A stretch of 41,482 bases of DNA from Bigelowiella natans CCMP2755 (taxonomy: Eukaryota; Cercozoa; Chlorarachniophyceae). The notes under the pieces are model-generated. The model had not been told where the DNA came from and ran no database searches. It saw only the letters and a list, made by a program, of their open reading frames with translations. Both the position numbers and the translations under genes were made by a program. Each line of letters begins with the position of its first letter. The first letter of the stretch is position 1. The stretch lies in contig ADNK01003028.1 of assembly GCA_000320545.1 (NCBI GenBank), forward strand, positions 1-41,482, given 5' to 3'. This document shows, one piece after another, positions 1 through 10,920 of this stretch.

Positions 1-526
1 GATGTCCGGAAATGTAGTAGCATCCACTTGTGTCAGAGAGAGAGACAGACAGAGAGAGAGAGGGGGGGGGGGGAGGGGGAACTTTTTACTCGTGCACTGA
101 ATACCAACACAAAGTATTGCGTAATCACAGCTATCATAGATCGTGAAATTTTCACTACCTTCGCCTTCTTCGCGCGGCGGGCATCTATAAGATGCGGAAG
201 TATTAGGAATATCGGGTCGACTTTCGTCGCGACGTATAGACTTCCATCTGGCTCCACGCTATCATCTATGAACCAGCTGCCCTGAAGAAGATGAAAAGCG
301 CCATAGAAGTTATCCGGGCGGAACATTTTCATTAAGTTAATGCACCAGAATTCCTACTTAGACCTACCGTGTCGGTGCTGACTTTTTGAAGCTCAAATAT
401 GACTCCCTTTGATCGCAGGTATTGGACCTTCGAGCCATATTTCGGATGACGAAGAAAAACAGGCTGAATGCTTTTCGCGTCGGGGGGCTTTTGAGGGAAG
501 ATCAGCACACGTCGAGGTTCTGCCAT
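1..526 (-). CDS. RNASEH2B: Ribonuclease H2 subunit B, N-terminal part (partial)
   Basis: Accessory subunit of the nuclear RNase H2 heterotrimer, which removes ribonucleotides and RNA/DNA hybrids; subunit B forms a triple barrel with subunit C. Exon 1 is 526-368, starting at the ATG read from 526 (MAEPRRVLIFPQK), and exon 2 is 281-159. The 86-nt intron 367-282 starts GTAGGT and ends TTCTTCAG, and the phases agree. The diagnostic part is in exon 2: GSWFIDDSVEPDGSLYVATK followed by VDPIFLILPHLID, which matches the family pattern SWFI..SV..DG.L..ATPVDPLFLLLPYL. Exon 2 appears to end at a GTAGTG donor after residue 94. The remaining 158 bases are intron with (CT/GA) and G/C tracts, so the C-terminal winged-helix half lies beyond the left edge. 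An 86-nt reading frame through the intron gives a misleading alternative start at 332. Confidence 0.85.
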
Positions 527-2770
527 GATACCTATCCCTATTTTTTCCAAACTAATTCCACTACTATGGGACGCCCCGATTCCCCACCCCTTCGCTAGCT
601 TCGGTCTTTGAGATGTTGTTCGTATCGTGGAAAGAGCGGGAAAAGACAAGGGCTTCCCGCATTTTCGTATTGCACAAAATGCAGGCATTACCATCATTGC
701 GACAACATCCGGAACAACACAGATGTGTACTCGTAGATCTACGAGTAGTTTTTCATCATTGTCATTGCTTCACAATGACTGAATCATGCCATTTTGAAAA
801 ACCAGCTAGTTGATTTGCTAGTCACAGTCCTCACTGAAGCCAGTTCGAGGCACTGCATTTCGCACACTGCAAATGTCTTGCAACATTTTGGAAACGTAGT
901 TCGTCATCATTGTTCATTGTTCATTGTCATTGTTCTCATTGTTCTAGAGAAGTCGAGAAAAATGTCATCGTCCTTCCTGCAACTTGTGCTCTTCAAGTCC
1001 TTGCAACGAGTGTTGTTGAGGCTCTGCTGCATGCAAACGCCTGTCTCCCATGTGGTTCTGGCGCATGTAGATTTGATCAACGCTTTGTTCATTGTTCATT
1101 GTTCATTGGAAGTGCAGAACCATCATCAAGTTCATTGTTCATTGTTCATCTCCACACACCAGCGTCACACCGCAACACTTCCTGCGCTCTTTCCTGAGCT
1201 AGACGATGGTTGCGAAACAGCGTGCGCATGCTCGAAGGTCACGTGTTGCGTGTGTGCGAACTGCAAGTTCCTTCTCCGACAAGGCTTGCAAGTTGTCTTT
1301 GCTCCATGTCATTGAAGTGCAATGATCTTTTCGTGATCGGTTTTGTTTGAGGCGCAAGAGCATTCTCACGTTGTGTTTGCGTGCCACTGCTTGTCATTGC
1401 GTGCATTTGAAAGACCCCTAGCTAGCTGCGTGTAGCCCGCAATGGACGATGTGAAAATTGAGTGCACACACTTGGCTAGTTGGTGTCTGTGCTAGCTGTG
1501 CATGACCGCACGTCTCAACTGGCATGCGCGTCCACATGCCAGCATGCTAGCATGTGGATGTGTGAATCGCTAGATCGTGCGTGTGGCAGGTCTCTGCTAG
1601 ATCTAGCAGATGCAAATTGCTGATGCGACAAGCTGGTGGTGAGACATGATGCCTGTGCGCACCACGCAGCACGAATGACATCTGACAGCATGCATGCATG
1701 TGACAGTTTGCTAGTTTGGCACGTTTGCACAAACAGCTCACTAGCTCGATCGTCCTAGCTCATGCCAGAATGTGCACGACGCTACATGCCTAGATGCTCC
1801 ATGATGATTTCCTTCATCTCAGCTGCATTCACTACACAATGAATCGGCGCAATGGAGTGCAACAATCATGATGCATACACAATGCACACTGCATCGTAGC
1901 TTTTTTGGCGATGTCATGTCTCATTGAACAGTCGCAATGTCACATTTTGTTGGCACTGCTAGATTAGGTATGGAGTTTGTGGTGGCACATACAACGTGGT
2001 TGGACATGCATGACTTTTAGTTGAGGTTTTCATGAATACAAGGATAAAAAGAAGGATTACGGATACGGTGACATTCTTCTATTTTGCAATATCTTAATAC
2101 CTCATCGTATCAGGAGGATTCTGGCAAACGTTGATACACATTAGGGTTAGCTGACGAGCAGCATCCGCCCTCATTCTGAATGGAAAGAACAGACATCATT
2201 ACTACTAATCTTTACTACACAATTGGGTTTAATATTTAATTTCCTTCTCACTTTAATATTTGACGCCATGTTGCTGCCATTTTCATCAAAAATAGCACTT
2301 CCTTCCTTTAACTCAGACCCATAACTAGTAGAAATGGACAGTTTAATTAGGCTGAAATTAATACGACTACAACAATGTAAATTCTGAAAAAGTATTAAAG
2401 CGTTTAGAATTATTCTCGTCATCATCATCAACATTATCATCCTCATCAATCATACTACTTAGCGATTGAGCCGGTGGGAAGGAGACTAATTTTGTTTGTT
2501 TGTGAGTCAGATGCTTGCAAGGAAGTGCCTGAGAAGCAGTTACGTGGATGAGAGATCTATGAGGTGATGGTGAAGAAGAAGAAGAAGATGATGATGATGA
2601 TGATGATGATGTTGACGATGAGGTCTTCACCGCAACAACTAACAACTTAAAGCAGCATCTATCTCAAGTACTACCTTCACAACATGGTGTCGCCCCTTCG
2701 CTTACAGGACTAAATACAACACAACAGCACAATGGACAACAAAGAGAACACACACTCTTACCTACTGCTA
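527..2770. other. Gene-poor spacer with a GCTAGC/GCATGC-rich island
   Basis: No supportable gene. 800-1150 carries degenerate copies of TTCATTG/TTCATTGTTCATTG. From about 1390 to 1960 the sequence is dense in palindromic words (GCTAGC, GCATGC, AGATCT, TGCA, CTAG) and almost free of the trinucleotide microsatellites that fill the rest of the window. 2000-2770 is AT-rich and reverts to (ATC)n and (GAA/GAT)n style repeats. Minus-strand frames at 2171-2645 contain poly-Met or poly-Ser stretches from repeats and show no family motif. They probably lie in the 3' untranslated region of the gene that ends at 2771. Confidence 0.6.
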
Positions 2771-3753
2771 CTACTGTTTACTATTACTACTATTACACCT
2801 ATGCCTGTTGAACGTCACGTGTTTATTACTGTTACTATTACACCTATGTCTGTTGAAAATCACGTGTCCAATAGCTAGCCCAATCACAACAGAGGCAAAT
2901 AAAGGGGACGAGAATGTCATCGCTACTAGCATCAAGAGATAACCTTTTTAAAAAACATGATAAACAATTGTTGTTAAATGATAATGATGTGAGTTCTTAC
3001 TTCTGAAAGCAAGCAGCAAGCAGCAGCAGCAGCAGCAGCTGCAGCTGCAGCAGCATACACAACACTAACATGGCGGTTTCCACTATTACTCAGAGCACCT
3101 AGGCACGTCTGAATGGCATATGTGATTGCCTCTATAATGCCACCGACTCCTTTGAGCATTCCGTCAAAACATTTCCCCCCTTCATGGTCTTCTTCTCCCG
3201 CTCCTCTTTTTTCGTCGATAATCCTAGCAGCCGATACCTACAAGCACAGACAGACAACACAGTTCCAGACATCAGGGAGGAGGAGGAGGAGGGGGGGGAG
3301 GGGGGGGGGGGGGGGGGTCACGCAACAACCAATGGTCACAAGTAATGGTCATATAACAATAATACTACTAAAGTAATACAACTCAACGACTCTCTCGAGG
3401 GAGGGAGGGACTGCTGCTGCTGTGGAGCAATAAAACGAAAACAAAACTAGCAACAACTACCGCCACCGAAAACAAAGTATTATACACAGTAAATACATTT
3501 TCTCCCAAGGTAGACAACTACAACGATGACTATTGTTGTTACTATTAAAGTAAGGGAAACCGTCGACAAAGCATCTAGCTTCCTACCACCTTTTTTTGCT
3601 GCTGTGTCCTTAGAAATCTCCTTAACGCAATGATAACTTCTAGAAGGACCCCCATTCCAATTACACCAAAGCAAGCCCAGATATACCTTTATTATTATTA
3701 TAGAAACAGCAGTATTAGTAGTATTACTATTGCTATTATTATTACTATTATCC

Positions 3754-3786
<33 letters not shown>

Positions 3787-5482
3787 ATAGAAGGAGACAC
3801 GCTGACAACGACTGAGTGAGAACGACAAAGAGTAGTGGTTGATGATGATCATTCCTATATCTTATTTTTACCTCCTCCTACTACAACTGCTAAAATATTG
3901 ATTGTTGGGATACTGTAGTAGTTGGTAATGTTTGCTTTGTTGATGTTGAGTAGCAGTAGCAGTAGTAGTAGTAGTAGTAGTAGTAGTACTTGGCTTTCGT
4001 ATCCAGCACCCAGTTAGGAAAGAGGAGAATAACACACGCTTGCTTACTACTCGTTGGATTCTGAAACCCTTCCATGAACATTGAAACCGCATTTTCTCGA
4101 TTACAAAATTTGCCATTATCCCCCTGTATAAGAATATTGTTAAATAATAAATGGAACGACCATAAATCTAATCATTGGGTGTGTGGTATTAATGCTATAA
4201 TAATTTTATCATTATTTTGAATGGCTGGTTGCTGTTGGTGTTGGTTTTGTTATATCGTAGAAGAAGGAGGTTATTATTGGGATGAGGAGGGTGCTTTTAG
4301 TAGTAGTAGTAGTAGTAGCAGTAGTTGTTGTTGTAGTAGTAGCGGTACTTTCTTTGTTTTCCCTCTCCTACTATGAATCCTACCGTTCCTCCCGCCGTCG
4401 CATTGTTGGCCAGGCATTTCGGCAGACACCTAGCAAACAAACATCATGTGTACTGTGAAGATTCTCTTCAAAAACAAACTGCTGCTGCAAGTAGTGAGAT
4501 ATGTTATTTGTCGGTGATCATTATGAAATTATATTGCAATTTCTTAATTTATTCTTGCTAGTTAGTCAACTTATCGATAAAAATGTTGAACACTGCTGTA
4601 ATTATCAAATAATGATTTATTAGGGACATTCATCCATCGTCTTCATCATGATAGGCGTTAGATATCGATGATTCATAATATTCATTTTTATATTTTTTAC
4701 TACTTATATGTTTATAAGTTTATGACGACCCCATTTTCCCTGGATCACACGGTTCTCCCGTACTAGTTGATAGGCACTCCTTCTGATATAATAGAGTTTT
4801 AACTCAGCAGCCATAATGTCGATGTTGTTGAATTTTGAAAATTGTTGAATTATCGCTTTTAGCCGTCGTGGTCGTATTTGTTTTTATCTTGTCTTGATGA
4901 TTTTCTTGATCATCTTCTTCTTACATGCTGCGACGCAGAACATTGAGGATCATCAGCTGCCCAACATTTCATCCAGCAATGAAACTCACCAGCAGCGCAT
5001 CCTACCTCTATATGTTTAATATATATTAAGAGAAGAATTAGAGAGGGAGGATAAATAACAGATATTATTCAATTACTATGAGCAACGACCTTCCTTGTGG
5101 ATGGTGTAACGGCTGCTGCTGCTGCTGCTGCTTCTGGTTCCGTTTTCCCTTGATGCTGCTACTGCCACTCTTGTTTGTTCGTCATCATCCTGATACACCC
5201 TTGCACATCCTAACGCCGAAAGAGAGGAGGAGGGGGGGGAGGAGGAAGAAGAAGGAGAAGAAGACTCGAGGGACGGAATAATGAATAACGGAGAAGAAGA
5301 AGAAGAAGAAGAAGAAGAAGAAGAAGAAGAAGAGGGGAAAGAGGAGACAGTAGGAGAAAATGTTAGCAGCCCTATTCACCACACCTATCAAGCCAATGCC
5401 ATCAGTATCAATTAAATCACTAACTTTCCATACATATCACGATTACTACTTACTATTACTACTTACTATTACTACTTACTAT

Positions 5483-5520
<38 letters not shown>

Positions 5521-6048
5521 TAAACAGCAGCTAGTACCTGAAGCATCAATTGCATTGATCGGTACGCTTGAAAAGTAACCCCTGCTTCAGTGCTGTACGC
5601 ATCTGGAGGTGGTAGAAACATCCTTCCATACCATAGCCTTGTAGCTCCACTAGGGACCCGTACGGCATGTGGAACAGAGCTTCGAATGGTAGTATCATCA
5701 TCATGATCATCACGATGATGATGATGATGATCACGAGAGGACTCTTCTAACTTGACCCACCTCGCCATCCCTGCTCCCATCATGAAGACTAAACAATGCG
5801 GGGAAGGAAATAGTGCCTCCACTTTGCTTGTATTTCTTAGTTCTATGAAGAAGCCTGGAGAGGCATCGAAGATCTTGTCATCGTGGGGTTTTTCCCTCCG
5901 AGGGGTGAAAGACGAAGACGAAGAAGAAGAAGAAGAAGTAGTAGCGAGAAGTGCGGGGGAGATAGCAATAAAGAGGCCATCATCAGTGTGGAAGTCTATT
6001 GAATGATCATTAGCTGTGCTGCTCCTTATTTCCTGAATTGTACCGTGG

Positions 6049-6079
<31 letters not shown>

Positions 6080-7123
6080 CAAATTAGAAAGTTCAACATG
6101 TGTGTCGTCGATCGATATCACGTTTTTTCACGAGATTTCTCGAAGAAGTAGTCTATGTCGACCAATCTAATACTACCTGAGCACGTTCAGCTACTGATGG
6201 GGCCTTATATGTGTGGAAATGGTCAAGTTGCTGTGCATGTTCCAAAGCATGACCCAGATCTCCATAGAAAGAATTATTATCCCCAGGTCTGATGAATGTT
6301 ATAGTCACCACATATTGAATTATTATCTCAGGTCTGATGAATGTTATAGTAGTCACCACATATTTTGAGAATGATCACACACCAACTACCCTCTTTCAAT
6401 TTGCAATCCATTGAAAGCCGTATCCAAGCTTTTGATGAAGTCCTTGCTTACCTTGTAAGGATTTGTGAGAGGGGGGGCGGGGGGGTGGGGCACGCACATA
6501 TAAGTTGATATGATAAAATGATGCTCGCCAATACTTTTTTCTTTAGCATACCTCTGTGGTCAGCTTCCTTAATCTCGAGGATATAGCTGCAAATCGAGAG
6601 CACTTAGACTGTATCTGGTGCTCGAAAGGCATGGAAACTCCGGATCCTGCATGAAGCAGCATTGTTTCAAAATCAATAGCAACAGCATTGTACCAAAGTT
6701 ATCGATTGCCTTAATCTACTATGAATAATACAAACATCTCTACTCCCCACTTGTTTCAGATGCAAGTGTAAGCCGCAGTGTCCCATCCTGAAGTGCTTCC
6801 CTCGCAAATAATTGGGAATGCTCAAGTGCACAATTTTCTAGAGATTCCATTGCACCAATGTGGAGCTCCTTCATCATTGGAATATCTGTTATAGCAACGA
6901 TTCCATGTTCTCTGAGAGTCTCTGAGAAGGATGTTGATACGATTCCTTGCCTCCCCCATCCATTTCGTCTACTTCCTTCCTTCAGAAAGGAGTATGGAAC
7001 TGAAGGAACGTGGAATGGAGGATAGAAAGAATCGTCCACATGATAAGGGCTACCCCAATCGATGGAGTTTGCAGCTATCACGGTACACCATGAATGTACG
7101 AGTAGCAGAAGTAGGTATTTCAT
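2771..7123 (-). CDS. Secreted 2OG-Fe(II) oxygenase-like / Ctr copper transporter fusion protein
   Basis: Exons in transcript order: 7123-6751, 6646-6552, 6451-6390, 6288-6177, 6032-5538, (one small exon unresolved), 5001-4925, 4782-4730, 4429-4384, 4123-3990, 3686-3590, 3237-3099, 2943-2771. Residues 1-18 are a signal peptide (MKYLLLLLVHSWCTVIAA). About 60-375 resembles the 2-oxoglutarate/Fe(II) oxygenase (isopenicillin-N-synthase-like) fold: FHTD gives the HxD metal pair (about H229, D231), VPHAV the distal His (about H336), and R.WYGRMFLPP a conserved strand. A His/Asp-rich loop (DHHHHHRDDHDDD) sits between them. A Cys-rich stretch follows (HCWMKC, GEPCDPGKMGCLPKC). The last about 180 residues are a Ctr-type copper transporter: an AVSMFMEGF Met motif, CVILLFPNW before TM1, TM2 with Met-x3-Met (MLVAM) and TM3 with G-x3-G (GLAIG). 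All resolved joins keep phase except between 5538 and 5001, where one exon is missing from my model. Divergent from the USP5 gene, 403 bp away. Confidence 0.8.
2777..2866 (-). repeat. 45-nt in-frame coding repeat at the C-terminus of the Ctr fusion
   Basis: Two adjacent 45-nt units (2866-2822 and 2821-2777) encode two near-identical 15-residue units, HVIFNRHRCNSNSNK and HVTFNRHRCNSSNSK, directly before Gln and the stop codon. The repeats begin at the end of predicted TM3. Each carries His, Arg-His-Arg-Cys and Asn/Ser. A cytosolic His/Cys tail is usual in Ctr proteins, where it hands copper to chaperones. Confidence 0.85.
3277..3318. repeat. GGA/poly-G tract
   Basis: (GGA)n passes into runs of G up to 17 long, just upstream (coding strand) of oxygenase-Ctr exon 3237-3099, where it reads as a C/T-rich tract before the 3' splice site. 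Confidence 0.9.
5290..5334. repeat. (GAA)n microsatellite
   Basis: About 14 GAA units in the oxygenase-Ctr gene. The coding strand reads (TTC)n, a pyrimidine tract. It lies in the interval 5001-5538 where one exon of that gene remains unresolved. Confidence 0.95.
6271..6364 (-). repeat. Tandem duplication spanning a 3' splice site of the oxygenase-Ctr gene
   Basis: Two near-identical units, 6271-6316 and 6317-6364, differ by a few bases. On the coding strand each contains the 3' splice site AACATTCATCAG/ACCTG of exon 4. The copy at 6290-6289 gives the phase that continues the family sequence (GPGDNNSFYGDLGHALEH). The upstream copy is a second possible acceptor. Confidence 0.8.
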
Positions 7124-7526
7124 AATCCTTTAATCTACTGCTGCCTGCCCCTATCTCTGCCTCGCTTAATTGTGCCCTACTTCTACTACAACTACTAGCA
7201 CTGCAGCTAGACTGGTTTATGGTTGGCCGGTCTCGTCTGCCTTCTTTCTGATGAATTAATTATTGGCTAATAAATAATGATAAATAAATAATATAATAAC
7301 AGGGATTTTACCATGTCGTAGGTAATAATTACATTGGATTAATAATGATGAATGGATGGTTTAATCGACTTCCTTTCTGTCTGCCTTCCTTTCTGTCTTT
7401 CTTTCTTTCTTAGTTTATTAGATCTTGTTAGATCTAGATCTAGATCTAGTTCACTTCCCGACTTTTCTTCTTTGACTTCCAAGAAGAATAAAAAGCCCCC
7501 CACCTCTACCTTCCTCTCCTCTAACC
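7124..7526. promoter_or_regulatory. Head-to-head spacer between the oxygenase-Ctr and USP5 genes
   Basis: 403 bp lie between the two divergent start codons, so this should contain both promoters. It holds an AT-rich block (7255-7350), a CT-rich tract (7370-7415), and an inverted and repeated AGATCT run (about 7421-7449). I see no clear TATA box or initiator that I would defend. Confidence 0.4.
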
Positions 7527-10500
7527 ATGGCTGACAATACAGTTGACGAGAAAGCAGCATTTGAGGCAATAAAAGTGCCCTCTCAAAGCAACAAAGTAGA
7601 ATATCAAGACGAACAGGAAAACAATACCTAATGTAATTCCTCTACATTCAGGTATACAACAGGGAATGCGTGTTTTCTTTCCAAAACCCTTACAGCCCCG
7701 GAGGCCTGTACGTAAATCTCAAGACCTTTCAAGGTGTAGGACCGGACTTTCTTCCTTTGGATCAAAAACGAAACCGATTCCCGATCTATCTCCATCAACA
7801 ATGGAAGCGTAAGGCCAAGAAAGATGCTGAAGAAGATAAGCCAACGGTAGAATTTGAGAATGTATTTTTTTTTAAATTTGAATAACAATAGTCCATTGCT
7901 ACCCTTGCAGAACGCTCCAACAAAATTTGCGATCGGAGTTGAAGGCGGGTTCCAACTGGATGATCAAAAGATTGATATTATCAAAATAAACACCGTAGTT
8001 GTGGTATGACCAATCACTTTAGTTTTTCATATTTTCATTTCAATGGTTGTACTCATAACCATGCATAGTGCGGGTACATAATCATGCGTATTCGCTTATT
8101 GCACTTCAGGTGGGGCCTGATGGTAAGAAGCAAAAATCGTATCCATTTGACGGAAGTGACAAAGTATTGCCGAAGAACGTAGTTCAATCTGTCAACTCTG
8201 TCTTGGCTCGAACAGATTCTACGGAAAGCAAGGTAGGAAGAGAGCGAGAATGAAGGAATCTATGCATCTTTTTGACTATCGGTGTGTTGATAGGACATCT
8301 TCGCAGGGTCATTAGAGGAAGAAGTCAAGGAGAGCAAATTTGCCAAAGACCTTGTAAAAATCCAGCACTCTTTTCCTCCTCCATGATCGAACTACTAACC
8401 TCAATATATTATACATCATTCCAGGTTCAGCTTGACAATGGTAAGAAGATTCCAAATGATCACGAGAAATGGGCTTGTGAGGTAGGTAGAAGTCAATCGA
8501 TTTACATTTGTTTATTGCATTTGACCCCCCCCGTACGAGAATGTCCGTTTGTACTTAGGACTCTGGTTTGAAGAAAAACCTCTGGTTGAACCTTTCGACG
8601 GGATATATTGGAAGTGGCAGAAAGGAAACTGGGGTTATTCGTAACACAGAAACTGATTACTTGTCAAACGACTCATTTCATGTTTCTGGCTATAATCACC
8701 AGGGGACTGAAGCTGCTATCAAGCATTATGAAGATACGGGGAGGAAGTTAGTTGCAAAATATTATTTCAATCATGATACATGAACACCATGAGAGCATAT
8801 GATGAAAACGATGGTAATACAGTGAAGATAGACTATGAATGGTTGCTACATACAGATATCCTCTAGTCGTAAAACTAGGAACCATAACTCCGGAAAAGGT
8901 CGAGATATACAGCTACGCGGAGGTAACGAACACTAGCAACCTAGAGGAAGAAGAGTGGGCCGTTTTACTTTCGTGTTCGCTGTAGCGAACAGTAGGTCTC
9001 GGCTTACTAGGAAAGGACAAATTTGTTCTTATTTTAGCTGCTTTAATCAAATTGTACAACTGTATAATTACTTTACTCGTTGTAAATCAGAACGCCATGG
9101 TTAGTGATGCTCTAATCGACAAGCACCTTGCTCATTGGGGTCTGGATCGTAAAAAACTATTTCAAACGGACAAGGATATGACCCAATTAAGCATCGAAGC
9201 CCAATCAAAGGTTGTAGTAGTGTCGACGCATGTACCCATCGTATTGATTGATTGACTAGTTTATTGTTGATGTGTCCATATATTTCATAACGATCTTATA
9301 TTAGCTCTTTCATCGTCTTTTAATAGGCATTTGAAGCAAGTCTTATTACCGGAGAAGGGGAGAAGCAGGTAGTACATAAATTATTATCTCCAAGTTAGCC
9401 GACGGAAAATTATGTAAAGATTGTAAAAAGCGTCGTAAGCACGTTCTTGCATTATTAACTACTAGAACAGCGCGTTATTCATCATTGTACTTTCCAAATG
9501 ACAACTCAGGAAGTCGCAACGGGAGTTGGCTACCAGGGCCTAGTTAACTTCGGTACTATACCAGTTTAGGAAACCACTACTGAAAACGAAGGCTCAAATA
9601 CAAAGCATTTGTTACTACAGCAATCCCTCTAACAACCTGAGCTTGTAGCATCGTAAATAGTTCTATCCCCTCCCTTCAAAACAGGAAACACGTGCTACTT
9701 GAACTCGACGTTTCAGCTTTTATTTTCTGTGCCTGAGTTCAAGAAGAGGTGCTTATTTACCAAAAATGGAAAAATAAAATAGTTATATCGTTTAAATATC
9801 AGTAACGTTTCTCAACACAAGGAAGTTATTGTATTACTTTGACTGTTTTTCACTAGGTATGTTGAATTCGCATCAAGAGTGTTCGAGCGGTCCCCATCTG
9901 ACCCAGCTGCGGATATCACCACGCAGTTGTCTAAGTTAGCTACAGCTTTAAACTCTGATAAGTACCAAGGAGAAACGGACGAGCATAAGAAACTGAAGGA
10001 GGATACCAAGGTACCGCTGCAAGTAGTAGTAGTTGTAGTGGAAGTAGTAGTTGTAGTAGCAATAGTAGAAGGACTTGTAGCTCATAATACTATATTGTTT
10101 GTTTTCGACACTTCTTCTACTTTTTCTACTAGCTTCCTGAGCTGTCGGACCCTGCTGCAGAAGTTAAACCCAAGATGCTCAAGTAGTAGCACTCAACGTT
10201 CTACCACCAAATTCATTATTAATTGCCTTTGTGTAAGTGTAGTAAAATCCCTTTTTTACTTACTAAAATAGAAAAGCAGTGGCACGAGATCATTGGGAGT
10301 TTTCTGGAGGGCGGCAGCAAGACGCACAAGAATATATACTTCATGTCTTTCAGGTAGAAGCAACCTTAGTAGTGCTAGTAGTCGTAATTATAGTATTGTT
10401 TGGTACAGGTGGTGGTGGCGCTTGAATACTTTCTAATCTACTTTAATCAGTACTGCAGTATCACCAACCACATTACAAACTTGTTCACTCAACATTACTG

Positions 10501-10871
10501 CTACTACAATAATAACTAATCATAGGCTATTTCAAGAGATGCAAAGCAGTTTCCCAGTACACCAGGTACTAATTGTTGGAAAAGCAAGTAATTTTAGTAG
10601 TAGTGGTAGTAGTAGTAGTAGTATTGGTGATGGTGGTGGTGGTTGGGGTAGTATTTGCAGTAGTTGCTCACAGAATCGATAAATCCTTCGATAGACTCCA
10701 GCCACCACATTATTACACTACAACATAAAAGCCTAATTACCGTGCTGACCAAGTGCAATTATTTTCGAGCCAACGACATAGATATCCTTTATTATTCCAG
10801 GGAATTCGGATCTAACAAAACTCTTCGAGTTTGCTTCAGAAGAAAAGACAGTCGATGCCCAGTCCAAACAG

Positions 10872-10920
<49 letters not shown>

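Noticed and set aside
28-285. Plus-strand 85-residue frame
   Set aside because: Antisense to RNase H2B exon 2 and its intron.
367-380. A 14-nt GT...AG ultra-short intron in the RNase H2B gene
   Set aside because: An 86-nt intron from the same donor to TTCTTCAG at 283-282 gives a better acceptor and a protein join that fits the family.
2140-2160. TTAGGGTTAG resembling a telomere repeat
   Set aside because: One isolated copy; no array.
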